A stretch of DNA of 7,611 bases from an uncultured Paracoccaceae bacterium (lineage in GTDB: Bacteria > Pseudomonadota > Alphaproteobacteria > Rhodobacterales > Rhodobacteraceae). A program made the position numbers and the translations under genes. The stretch covers positions 1-7,611 of the forward strand of contig CALHST010000341.1 in the NCBI GenBank assembly GCA_938038825.1. The letters are read 5' to 3'. Each line of letters begins with the position of its first letter. Position 1 is the first letter of the stretch. Below the pieces are notes generated by a model that was not told where the DNA came from, did no database searches, and saw only the letters and a list, made by a program, of their open reading frames with translations. Below are positions 1 through 6,543 of the stretch, piece by piece.

Positions 1-128
1 CCCGCGAATTGGCCCAGCTCAAATCCGAACACCAGCTGGATCGCAAGGGACGCCGCAGGGATCGCAATCGACAGCCCCAAGAACCACGCACTAAAGCGCC
101 AGTAGCCAATTTTGTAACCTTCGGTCAT
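1..128 (-). CDS. Partial small membrane protein, N-terminus only
   Basis: This is the first 42 codons of a gene that runs off the left edge of the window on the minus strand. ATG at 128-126 overlaps the pdxJ stop TGA (127-125) in an ATGA junction, the usual sign of translational coupling. The protein starts MTEGYKIGYWRFSAWFLGLS and continues with a hydrophobic stretch (about residues 14-36), so an N-terminal transmembrane segment or signal anchor is likely. There is no recognisable domain in the visible part. From memory, acpS, lepB, rnc and era follow pdxJ in related genomes, but nothing here proves this gene is any of them, and it does not look like AcpS or LepB. The reading frame is secure because of the overlap and the coherent hydrophobic translation. 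The function is unknown. Confidence 0.6.
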   Translation of the reverse strand, partial: MTEGYKIGYWRFSAWFLGLSIAIPAASLAIQLVFGFELGQFA

Positions 129-880
129 GTGATCCCCCGTGCTTCATCCATAAGTCGGCGCATTTCCAGCATCGCCGGTTCCAGCCCGCGAAAGATCGCC
201 TCGCCAATCAAAAAATGCCCGATGTTCAGCTCAACCGGCTCAGGAAATGCCGCGACAGGTTGCACGGTTTCATAGGTCAGACCGTGGCCGACATGCACCT
301 CTAGACCCAGACCATGGGCAACTGCGCTCATCTCGCGCAGAGCGGCCAATTCGCGGTCACGGTCCTCGAACCGCCCCTCGTGATGGGCGTCGCAATAGGC
401 ACCGGAATGAAGTTCAACAACTTGCGCACCGATGCGGTGGGCCGCTTCGATCTGGCGCAGGTCTGCGGCGATAAAGATCGACACACGACACCCCGCGTCG
501 CGCAATGGCGCGATAAAATGCGCCAGCTTGTTTTCTTCGCGCGCAACTTCTAGCCCACCTTCGGTTGTGCGTTCTTCCCGCTTTTCCGGCACGATACAAA
601 CCGCGTGGGGTTTGTGGCGCAGTGCGATGGCTTGCATTTCGTCCGTCGCGGCCATTTCAAAGTTCAGCGGAATAGTCAAAATTTCCATCAGCCCTTCGAT
701 ATCGGCATCCGAGATATGGCGGCGATCTTCGCGCAGATGCGCGGTAATGCCGTCGGCGCCGCACTCTTGGGCGATGCGTGCAGCGCGCAACGGATCAGGC
801 GTGTCGCCACCACGCGCATTGCGCACCGTTGCCACGTGGTCGATGTTGACGCCAAGGCGCAGTTTACCGGAATAGGTCAT
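125..880 (-). CDS. pdxJ: Pyridoxine 5'-phosphate synthase PdxJ
   Basis: PdxJ condenses 3-amino-2-oxopropyl phosphate (1-amino-acetone-3-phosphate) with 1-deoxy-D-xylulose 5-phosphate to give pyridoxine 5'-phosphate, the last ring-forming step of DXP-dependent vitamin B6 synthesis in the cytosol. The 251-residue length is normal for this TIM-barrel enzyme. The active-site landmarks are present: N12, D14 and H15 in LGVNIDHVATVRNARGG, H48/R50/H55 in the AHLREDRRHI block, E75, T105 in the TTEGG turn, and the phosphate-binding H199-G200 and G221-H222. ATG at 880 has a GAGGGA Shine-Dalgarno shortly upstream. DXP is also the entry metabolite of the MEP pathway that ends with IspH on the right of this window, though that link is metabolic rather than operonic. 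The stop overlaps the next gene by 4 bp. Nothing is missing. Confidence 0.97.
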   Translation of the reverse strand: MTYSGKLRLGVNIDHVATVRNARGGDTPDPLRAARIAQECGADGITAHLREDRRHISDADIEGLMEILTIPLNFEMAATDEMQAIALRHKPHAVCIVPEKREERTTEGGLEVAREENKLAHFIAPLRDAGCRVSIFIAADLRQIEAAHRIGAQVVELHSGAYCDAHHEGRFEDRDRELAALREMSAVAHGLGLEVHVGHGLTYETVQPVAAFPEPVELNIGHFLIGEAIFRGLEPAMLEMRRLMDEARGIT

Positions 881-1052
881 AGTGATCCCTCAGTTCGTGT
901 CACGGCAGTCTAATCAGATTGGCAGACACGGGGAAAGCCAAGTAGCCAAGAGAATTGTACCGACACAAGACCGGAGCGTTTCTACCGTCATTGCCTGATG
1001 CAATCCCGCCTAAAAACCGCGCGCCATAGTCATAATCGGGGAACCGCGTGCC
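881..1052. other. 172-bp intergenic region upstream of pdxJ
   Basis: This is the largest gap inside the minus-strand gene block. No convincing small ORF or strong terminator is visible. On the minus strand a TACAAT hexamer (plus positions 954-959, about 75 bp before the pdxJ start) resembles a -10 box, but the sequence about 17 bp further upstream is a poor -35 match, so a pdxJ promoter here is only a suggestion. A 5-bp inverted repeat ATTGC/GCAAT sits near 990-1004. The gap is long enough that pdxJ may be transcribed separately from rsh and the DUF2062 gene. Confidence 0.35.
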
Positions 1053-1718
1053 TTAACCTTGATCCTCGGCCTGACGCTTGGCGTCCGCTTTGGCTGCGGC
1101 CTTGGCTTTGAGTGCCTCGAACTTTGCTTTGATCACCCCTTTGCGGCGATGTTGATACGCACGGATCAGCGGCACACTGACGTAATAAACGACAGTCGCT
1201 GCTACAATGCCCGGAATAATACCACCCACCAGATAGGGGTAAAACACCTCGTCAAAGAACACGGACAACCCGCGCCAGTCGGTCGGCTTGCCAGTTAAAA
1301 CAGCCATCATGTTGTGCCACAGATCCGCCGCAGCGTCCCAAAACTTGCCTGCAAAGGAACGGTGCGCGCCTTCTTCCATTTCCGTGCCAAGCAGCCAATG
1401 GCCCGTTTTAAGCGCCGACAGTCCAATCGGAAAATATGTCAGCGGATTGCCAAAGAACGTGCCCATCAAAGCCGCAAAGATATTGCCACGCATCACCCGC
1501 GCCGTCACCGCCGCCACAATAAAATGCATGCCATAAAACGGTGTAAATGCTGCAAAAACACCAGCCCACATGCCACGTGCAATACGTTCAGGGCTGTCGG
1601 GCAAACGGCGCAAGCGGTGGCGTACATAGTGAAACGCACGCGCCCATCCGCCACGCGGCCAAATGAATTCGACCATCGCACGCAAATATGTTTTTGGATC
1701 GCGGCGTTTAAAAATCAA
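1053..1718 (-). CDS. DUF2062 family inner-membrane protein
   Basis: This 221-residue protein looks like the DUF2062 family of integral membrane proteins with no established biochemical role. A basic, amphipathic N-terminus (MIFKRRDPK..., with an RRLPDSPERIARG segment at about 37-49) leads into hydrophobic segments at about 50-75 and 80-102, including the conserved GNPLTYFPI stretch. A further hydrophobic segment runs at about 161-187 (YPYLVGGIIPGIVAATVVYY), and the tail is Lys/Ala-rich and soluble (about 192-221). The start codon is TTG. An in-frame TAA lies only two codons upstream, so no ATG or GTG start is possible there, and an AAAAAGGA Shine-Dalgarno sits 7 nt before the TTG. It lies 39 bp downstream of rsh on the same strand and is probably co-transcribed with it. 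Family assignment is by recalled sequence character; function remains unassigned. Confidence 0.85.
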   Translation of the reverse strand: MIFKRRDPKTYLRAMVEFIWPRGGWARAFHYVRHRLRRLPDSPERIARGMWAGVFAAFTPFYGMHFIVAAVTARVMRGNIFAALMGTFFGNPLTYFPIGLSALKTGHWLLGTEMEEGAHRSFAGKFWDAAADLWHNMMAVLTGKPTDWRGLSVFFDEVFYPYLVGGIIPGIVAATVVYYVSVPLIRAYQHRRKGVIKAKFEALKAKAAAKADAKRQAEDQG

Positions 1719-1725
1719 CGCTTAG

Positions 1726-1733
1726 TCCTTTTT
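1726..1733 (-). promoter_or_regulatory. Ribosome binding site deciding the TTG start of the DUF2062 gene
   Basis: The minus strand reads AAAAAGGA here, 7 nt ahead of TTG at 1718-1716. The in-frame stop TAA at 1724-1722 lies between this site and the TTG, which rules out a longer product and makes TTG (or the ATT that follows it) the only plausible initiator. Confidence 0.7.
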
Positions 1734-1757
1734 GCCCATACGCAGTTGCGTGCCATT

Positions 1758-3902
1758 TCAAGTGTTACCCGATTGCGTGCCGTCCGGTTCAGACGTCGAC
1801 GTATCCCTGTAACGTTCGATGGTTGCAACTTCGTTTTCTGCCTCAAGAACGCGCGTCACCGTATGCAAGTGGGCAGCGTCCCGTAATTCCACATAGATCA
1901 GCAAACGGTAAAAGTCAGGTTTGCGATCCAAAAAGATTAAATCTGAGATATTTGCGCCTGTCTCACCGATAGAGGTACAAATGCGCCCTAATACACCGGA
2001 ATCATTACCGATTGTGACGTCCAATGTGGCTGTATAAACAGCCGGATGACTGCCTTCGTGCCAGCGCAGATCAATCCAACGTTCTGTCTGATCTTCGTAT
2101 TCCGCCATGCGCGCGCAATCAATGGCATGCACCACAGGTGATTTCCCCCGGAACGTGATGCCTACGATTCGTTCCCCCGGCAGCGGTTGGCAGCATGGCG
2201 CACGGTCAAACCCCTGCCCCGGTTTCAAACCAATAACCGCCCGGCTGCGTTCGATTTTTTCGCCCTCGGGTGGGGTTAGTTCGGGATAAACTGCCTGGAC
2301 AACCTCGCGCCCGGTCAGCTCGGACGAACCCAGCCGCGCCAGCACTTCATCACCGGATGGAATGCGTAATGTCCGCGCCGCTGTATCCAGCACTTTTTCT
2401 GTCACCCGTTTGCGCACATTGCCGAATGCTGATCGCGCAAGTTCCCGGCCCAGCTTGATAAACCGGTCCCGGTCCTGTTCGCGCAAAGCCCGGCGGATCG
2501 CACTTTTGGCTTTGCCTGTTGTCGCGATATCCAGCCATGTGGCCTGTGGCTGCTGACCCTCTGCAATGATGATCTCAACCGATTGACCGTTCTTCAGTCG
2601 CGTCCACAACGGCACCCGCATGTGGTCCACTTTTGCCCCGACACAGGCTGCACCGATCCGCGTGTGGATCGCATAAGCAAAGTCGATTGGCGTGGCCCCA
2701 CGCGGCAGCTTGATCACATCACCCTTGGGAGAAAAGCAAAAGACCTGATCCGAATACATCTCAAGCTTGACGGCTTCCAGAAACCCTTCGTGATCTTCAT
2801 CTTCACCGAACTGCTCGGTCAGCTGGCTGATCCACTGGGCGGGGTCCACCGCAAAGGAGTTCTCTTCGCGCTGCCCATCCCGATACGACCAATGCGCCGC
2901 AACCCCGGATTCCGCAACTTCGTGCATCTTCATCGTTCGGATCTGCACTTCGACCCGCTTGCCATCACGCCCCAAAACCGTGGTATGGATGGACCGATAC
3001 CCGTTGGACTTCGGTTGGCTGATGTAATCCTTGAACCGCCCCGGCACAGCCCGCCAGCGTTGGTGAATGGTCCCCAAAGCGCGATAGCAGTCTTCTTCGC
3101 AATTCGTCAGCAAGCGAAACCCATAAATATCCGACAAACGGGAAAAGCTTTGATCCTTTTCCTGCATTTTGCGCCAAATCGAATAGGGTTTTTTGGCGCG
3201 TCCCCGAATTTCCGCGTCGATGCCCGCCTTATCAAGCTCTTTGATCATATCTTTGGTGATGCGTTGGATCACATCCCCACTGTCCTGCTGCAGTTTCAAA
3301 AACCGCCGCATGATCGAAGATCGCCCCTCTGGGTTCAGAACCTTAAAGGACAAATCCTCCAGCTCTTCGCGCATCCATTGCATCCCCATACGCCCCGCCA
3401 AGGGCGCATAGATATCCATGGTTTCGCGGGCTTTTTGCACCTGCTTTTCCGCGCGCATCGACTTGATCGTACGCATATTGTGCAACCGATCCGCAAGCTT
3501 GACCAAAATCACCCGCAGGTCTTTGGACATCGCCATAAACAGCTTGCGAAAGTTTTCCGCCTGCTTGGTCTCGGCGCTGGACAGTTGTAGATTGGTAAGC
3601 TTGGTCACCCCATCCACCAGCCTGGCCACCTCTTCCCCGAAATTCTCGGCGACAGTGCCATAGCTGGCTTTGGTGTCTTCAATGGTGTCGTGCAGCAACG
3701 CCGTGATCAGCGTTGCATCATCCAAACGCTGCTCCGTCAGGATCGCGGCCACGGCAACAGGATGCGTGAAATAAGGCTCACCCGAATGACGCAGCTGCCC
3801 ATCATGCATCGCCGCGCCAAATTCATAGGCCCGGCGGATCAAATCTGTATTCGTCTTGGGATTATAGACGCGAACGAGGTCAACCAGATCGTCTGCGTTC
3901 AT
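1758..3902 (-). CDS. rsh: Bifunctional (p)ppGpp synthetase/hydrolase (RSH, RelA/SpoT homologue)
   Basis: This is the long-form RSH enzyme that makes (p)ppGpp from ATP and GTP/GDP and hydrolyses it, setting the stringent response. At 714 residues it has the full domain set. The HD hydrolase (about 20-175) has R38, H47, the H71-D72..E75-D76 motif, D138 and N142 all present, so hydrolysis should be active. The synthetase (about 210-335) has GRAKKPYSIWRKM, D258, the FKDYISQPKSNGYRSIHT block and E318 in EVQIRT, so synthesis should also be active. TGS follows at about 385-447, then the CC/ZFD-type domain with C570, C571, H592 and C596, and a C-terminal ACT domain at about 624-700. Intactness of both active sites fits the alphaproteobacterial pattern of one dual-function Rel. 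ATG at 3902 is preceded by an AAGGCGGA-like site. It lies 30 bp after rpoZ, so co-transcription is likely. It could equally be named spoT or relA. Confidence 0.97.
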   Translation of the reverse strand: MNADDLVDLVRVYNPKTNTDLIRRAYEFGAAMHDGQLRHSGEPYFTHPVAVAAILTEQRLDDATLITALLHDTIEDTKASYGTVAENFGEEVARLVDGVTKLTNLQLSSAETKQAENFRKLFMAMSKDLRVILVKLADRLHNMRTIKSMRAEKQVQKARETMDIYAPLAGRMGMQWMREELEDLSFKVLNPEGRSSIMRRFLKLQQDSGDVIQRITKDMIKELDKAGIDAEIRGRAKKPYSIWRKMQEKDQSFSRLSDIYGFRLLTNCEEDCYRALGTIHQRWRAVPGRFKDYISQPKSNGYRSIHTTVLGRDGKRVEVQIRTMKMHEVAESGVAAHWSYRDGQREENSFAVDPAQWISQLTEQFGEDEDHEGFLEAVKLEMYSDQVFCFSPKGDVIKLPRGATPIDFAYAIHTRIGAACVGAKVDHMRVPLWTRLKNGQSVEIIIAEGQQPQATWLDIATTGKAKSAIRRALREQDRDRFIKLGRELARSAFGNVRKRVTEKVLDTAARTLRIPSGDEVLARLGSSELTGREVVQAVYPELTPPEGEKIERSRAVIGLKPGQGFDRAPCCQPLPGERIVGITFRGKSPVVHAIDCARMAEYEDQTERWIDLRWHEGSHPAVYTATLDVTIGNDSGVLGRICTSIGETGANISDLIFLDRKPDFYRLLIYVELRDAAHLHTVTRVLEAENEVATIERYRDTSTSEPDGTQSGNT

Positions 3903-3932
3903 ACTGTCCGCCTTTTGGGACGGCGAGAAGGG

Positions 3933-4286
3933 TCAGCCTTGGCCCTGCGCCGCCATCAACTGCCGCAACAAAGCTTCTTCGGACATGGCGTCCTCATCCG
4001 GCTTGTCGTTATCGGCACCCATCAGAAGCGCCATGGCGTCTTCTTCTGGCTCATCGACTTCGATCTGTGTTTGGTTGCTTTCGATCATCCGTTCGCGCAG
4101 TTCTTCCGCGCTTTGAGTCTCATCAGCAATTTCACGCAGCGAAACAACGGGGTTTTTGTCGTTGTCACGGTCCACAGTGATGGCTGCACCTGCGGAAATC
4201 TCCCGCGCGCGATGTGCTGCAAGCATGACCAGATCAAACCGGTTCGGAACTTTGTCTACGCAATCTTCGACGGTAACGCGGGCCAT
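3933..4286 (-). CDS. rpoZ: DNA-directed RNA polymerase omega subunit
   Basis: The omega subunit assists beta-prime folding and RNAP assembly and in proteobacteria contributes to a ppGpp-binding site at the beta-prime/omega interface. The N-terminus MARVTVEDCVDKVPNRFDLV with MLAAHRAREI at about 21-30 is the diagnostic conserved core (about 1-60). At 117 residues it is longer than the 91-residue E. coli protein; the extra length is an acidic tail (about 70-117) containing two similar blocks, PEEDAM at 80-85 and PDEDAM at 96-101, each followed by Leu-rich residues. Such extended tails are common in alphaproteobacteria as far as I recall. ATG at 4286 has a GGAG site 7 nt upstream. Sitting between folK and rsh, it is probably part of their transcript, pairing the effector enzyme with a subunit of its target. 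Confidence 0.97.
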   Translation of the reverse strand: MARVTVEDCVDKVPNRFDLVMLAAHRAREISAGAAITVDRDNDKNPVVSLREIADETQSAEELRERMIESNQTQIEVDEPEEDAMALLMGADNDKPDEDAMSEEALLRQLMAAQGQG

Positions 4287-4327
4287 AAATGTCTCCAGAG
4301 ATTCTGTTGTGCGCCAGAAATGCGTAT

Positions 4328-4930
4328 TTAGGCGTGATTTTCTAAGTTATCAAGCGGTTTTACAGACTTTCGATCTGCCAATGGCAAAGCATCATGCATT
4401 TGTTTGACACTAAGGCCTGACAGCGGATGAACCCAATCCGGTGCAATATCCATCAACGGAACCAACACAAAGCTGCGATCCTGCACACGCGGGTGCGGCA
4501 AAATCATCTGATCCGGTGCCTTTTGGACCTGATCCTCCAGCGGCAAATCCATCCATTGCTGAACAAAACCCGCATCCGGCAGCACCAAGTCGCCAACGGC
4601 AATCAAATCCAGATCCAATGTGCGCTGGCCCCACCTTTGTTCGCGCGCGCGCCCAAACTCTGCCTCGACCTCATGAAGAACCGACAGAAACGCAGCCGGG
4701 TCCGCCACATCTGACGCCTCAAAAGCTGCATTCACAAAATCAGGACCCGCCCCTGCTGGGAAGCATGGCGTGCTGAAAAATCGGCTGACAGACCGAATCA
4801 CCACGCCGCGTTCCGACAATCGCGCGACAGCTTCAACCAAGAGTTCCATCACGGTTTCGTGAGCGGTAACTTGGTTGGACCCAAGCGCCACGAGGGCATT
4901 TAATGGATTTTGAAGCACACATTCGCTCAT
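4328..4930 (-). CDS. folK: 2-amino-4-hydroxy-6-hydroxymethyldihydropteridine pyrophosphokinase (HPPK)
   Basis: FolK transfers pyrophosphate from ATP to 6-hydroxymethyl-7,8-dihydropterin, the step before dihydropteroate synthase in folate synthesis. The ALGSN motif lies at 15-19, the RFFSTPCF segment at 50-57, and the family signature RWGQRTLDLDLI at 99-110, with D106 and D108 the likely Mg-binding pair. LPHPR at 144-148 and the FVLVPLMDIAPDW segment at 154-166 complete the fold. At 200 residues it is longer than the roughly 160-residue E. coli enzyme, mostly through the C-terminal tail after the last core strand. ATG at 4930 has no obvious Shine-Dalgarno just upstream (actaatcacaccaaa), so initiation may be weak or leaderless; GTG at codon 5 is a possible alternative. 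It is the first gene of the minus-strand block and is divergent from the NYN gene. It is followed after 41 bp by rpoZ. Confidence 0.95.
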   Translation of the reverse strand: MSECVLQNPLNALVALGSNQVTAHETVMELLVEAVARLSERGVVIRSVSRFFSTPCFPAGAGPDFVNAAFEASDVADPAAFLSVLHEVEAEFGRAREQRWGQRTLDLDLIAVGDLVLPDAGFVQQWMDLPLEDQVQKAPDQMILPHPRVQDRSFVLVPLMDIAPDWVHPLSGLSVKQMHDALPLADRKSVKPLDNLENHA

Positions 4931-5051
4931 TTTGGTGTGATTAGTGTCTTGCTTGAAGTTGAGAAACCCTTAATTTGTACCGACCGGTTCATCTTTTAAC
5001 CACTCACTCAATAAAACCGGGTGAAGCGGCACTCAAAAAAGGACACGTTAG
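4931..5051. promoter_or_regulatory. Divergent intergenic region (folK / NYN gene)
   Basis: This 121-bp AT-richer region separates two divergently transcribed genes, so it must hold promoters for both unless transcription enters from elsewhere. On the plus strand, TTGAAG (4953-4958) and TTGAGA (4959-4964) resemble -35 boxes, but no good -10 lies at 16-18 bp. The NYN gene has a strong AAAAAAGGA site (5035-5043) 8 nt before its ATG. An ACCGGT palindrome lies at about 4983-4988. The promoter function is inferred from gene orientation, not from clear boxes. Confidence 0.45.
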
Positions 5052-5624
5052 ATGTTTTATAAAGACGAACGGCTTGCGCTGTTCATTGACGGCTCAAATC
5101 TTTATGCAGCCGCCAAGTCCTTGGGCTTCGATATTGATTATAAGTTGTTGCGCCAGGAATTCATGCGTCGGGGAAAACTCTTGCGGGCGTTTTATTACAC
5201 TGCCCTGCTCGAGAACGACGAATACTCGCCCATCCGGCCTTTGGTGGATTGGTTGAATTACAATGGTTTTACCATGGTGACCAAACCAGCCAAAGAATAC
5301 ACGGATAGTATGGGGCGCCGTAAGGTCAAAGGAAATATGGATATCGAACTTGCTGTCGATGCCATGGAATTGGCCCCGCGCGTTGATCATATTGTCTTGT
5401 TTTCCGGCGATGGCGATTTCCGCCCCTTGTTAGAAAGCCTGCAACGCCAGGGCGTGCGTGTTTCGGTGGTCTCAACTATCCGCAGCCAACCGCCTATGAT
5501 CTCTGACGAATTGCGCCGCCAAGCGGACAACTTCATCGAGCTTGACGAATTGCGTGATGTCATTGGGCGCCCCCCGCGTGAGCCCATGCCAGAACGTGAA
5601 CGCGTTGTGGCTGCTGAAGAATAA
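5052..5624 (+). CDS. NYN domain protein, LabA/DUF88 type, probable RNase
   Basis: This 190-residue protein is a single NYN (PIN-like) domain of the LabA/DUF88 group, a fold that generally carries metal-dependent ribonuclease activity. The expected acidic centre is complete: D13 and N16 in LALFIDGSNLY, D97 in the GNMDIELAVDAM motif with D103 nearby, and D120/D122 in FSGDGDF. The core ends near residue 170 and is followed by a short charged tail (PREPMPERERVVAAEE). There are no membrane segments or RNA-binding fusion domains, unlike longer LabA-like proteins with an added OST-HTH module. ATG at 5052 has an AAAAAAGGA Shine-Dalgarno 8 nt upstream. It is divergent from folK and the stringent-response genes, a neighbourhood that I recall being common in Roseobacter genomes. 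The substrate is unknown, and a role in RNA turnover or tRNA/rRNA quality control is only inference. Confidence 0.9.
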   Translation: MFYKDERLALFIDGSNLYAAAKSLGFDIDYKLLRQEFMRRGKLLRAFYYTALLENDEYSPIRPLVDWLNYNGFTMVTKPAKEYTDSMGRRKVKGNMDIELAVDAMELAPRVDHIVLFSGDGDFRPLLESLQRQGVRVSVVSTIRSQPPMISDELRRQADNFIELDELRDVIGRPPREPMPERERVVAAEE

Positions 5625-5632
5625 ACCAATGC

Positions 5633-5658
5633 GGCACCCGGACACGGCTCTGGGTGCC
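5633..5658 (+). terminator. Stem-loop after the NYN gene, possible terminator
   Basis: GGCACCC (5633-5639) can pair perfectly with GGGTGCC (5652-5658) across a 12-nt loop, starting 9 bp after the NYN stop codon. The position and the GC-rich 7-bp stem fit a transcription terminator, but the sequence after the stem (caaattcctacttc) has only a broken T-tract, so an intrinsic terminator is not certain. It could instead protect the mRNA 3' end. Confidence 0.5.
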
Positions 5659-5682
5659 CAAATTCCTACTTCACGATTTGAC

Positions 5683-5743
5683 CCAATTTTTTAGTGTGCC
5701 CGGCGTATTTTGCTTGGCCAGCGACATCCAATTTCTTAGTCTG
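5683..5743 (+). repeat. Imperfect 16-bp direct repeat upstream of the luxR-type gene
   Basis: CCAATTTTTTAGTGTG (5683-5698) and CCAATTTCTTAGTCTG (5728-5743) match at 14 of 16 positions and are 45 bp apart start to start, a little over four helical turns. They lie 24-84 bp upstream of the TTG start of the regulator. A TTGACC hexamer (5678-5683) abuts the first copy and resembles a -35 box, though no good -10 follows at standard spacing. Same-face direct repeats before a regulator gene suggest an operator, possibly autoregulatory, but this is inference. Confidence 0.5.
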
Positions 5744-5751
5744 GCACAACC

Positions 5752-5758
5752 AAAAAGG
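5752..5758 (+). promoter_or_regulatory. Ribosome binding site deciding the TTG start of the luxR-type gene
   Basis: AAAAAGG lies 8 nt before TTG at 5767. The frame is open only back to a TAG at 5737-5739, and no ATG or GTG occurs in that frame between the stop and the TTG. The first internal ATG is codon 59, inside the N-terminal domain, so TTG is the best start. Confidence 0.65.
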
Positions 5759-5766
5759 CTCAAGAA

Positions 5767-6543
5767 TTGCTTATAGAAAAAGCAAGCACAGTAGAAACAG
5801 CAGCCTATGTAGATGACGTCTGGAAGGGCGCGCAGGACACGTTGCGCCAAGAAGGCATTGATTTTGTCATCTATTTATCTGTCGACCAAAACTATAAAAA
5901 TCCCATCCTTTTTACAAACATTCCCCATATCTATGGCGATATGCCTCCGGAAAATGACCCTTTTCTGGAACATTGCTGTAACAGCTATGCGATCACACCG
6001 GTCGGTCCCAGCTTCCTTCCTGATTACAAATACCTCAGTGCTGACGAAAAAGCCTTTATCCAAAAAGCCAGCAAAACTGGATTTTCACGCGGGCTTGGCA
6101 TCCCAATGCGCCTTGCCGGGTCCGGTCGATTTGGCGGATTTATGTTGGGCACTCGATTGGATCAAGACGCGTTTGACTCCAAGATCATCCCCCGCTCTGA
6201 AGAGTTCCGGTTGTTTTGCCTGCTGGTCCATCGCCGATTAGAAGAATTGGCCGACGCCGCGCGCGCAACACACGACAACGACTTCCGGCAATTGCTGATT
6301 GCACCACAAGACACTGGTTTGGATGGCCTCTCGCCACGCGAACGCGAAGTCGCCTATCTGATCGCAAGGGGAGTCAGCCGCAAAGAATGTGCCCGGCTTT
6401 GTGCCATATCGCCCAACACTGTGTCTGAATATTTGAAGTCCGTTTACAAAAAACTGGACATCAACAACCGTGTCGAATTGGCGCAAACAGTCATGCGCCA
6501 CCCAGAACACGTATCCCCGGCGGCGCACGTATCGATGCCCTGA
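5767..6543 (+). CDS. LuxR-family transcriptional regulator with autoinducer-binding-like domain
   Basis: This 258-residue protein has the two-domain layout of quorum-sensing-type LuxR regulators. The C-terminal HTH (about 187-243) is canonical: LSPREREV at 188-195, a GVSRKECARLCAISPNTVSEYLKS-type recognition helix region (written here over 202-225), and the KLDINNRVEL ending. The N-terminal region (about 15-165) follows the autoinducer-binding pattern: a D64-P65 pair, a SADEKAFIQKASKTGF stretch at 91-106, and GLGIPMRL at 109-116. By hand alignment to TraR the positions of W57 and W85 are not tryptophan, so the ligand may not be a standard acyl-homoserine lactone. No luxI homologue is visible, which makes it a candidate LuxR solo or orphan. 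Translation starts at TTG, supported by an AAAAAGG site. Its first 20 codons are AT-richer than its neighbours. Targets are unknown, and ispH downstream is one possibility. Confidence 0.88.
   Translation: MLIEKASTVETAAYVDDVWKGAQDTLRQEGIDFVIYLSVDQNYKNPILFTNIPHIYGDMPPENDPFLEHCCNSYAITPVGPSFLPDYKYLSADEKAFIQKASKTGFSRGLGIPMRLAGSGRFGGFMLGTRLDQDAFDSKIIPRSEEFRLFCLLVHRRLEELADAARATHDNDFRQLLIAPQDTGLDGLSPREREVAYLIARGVSRKECARLCAISPNTVSEYLKSVYKKLDINNRVELAQTVMRHPEHVSPAAHVSMP

Noticed and set aside
2583..3590. 335-codon plus-strand open frame
   Set aside because: It lies wholly antisense to rsh, whose minus-strand product has every expected RSH domain and motif. The plus-strand translation has no recognisable domain and is a codon-bias shadow.
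3690..4331. 213-codon plus-strand open frame across the rsh/rpoZ boundary
   Set aside because: It overlaps two certain minus-strand genes antisense and has no family character.
4950..4987. Sigma-70 promoter for the NYN gene (TTGAAG or TTGAGA as -35)
   Set aside because: No acceptable -10 hexamer occurs 16-18 bp downstream of either candidate, so it is mentioned only as part of the intergenic region.
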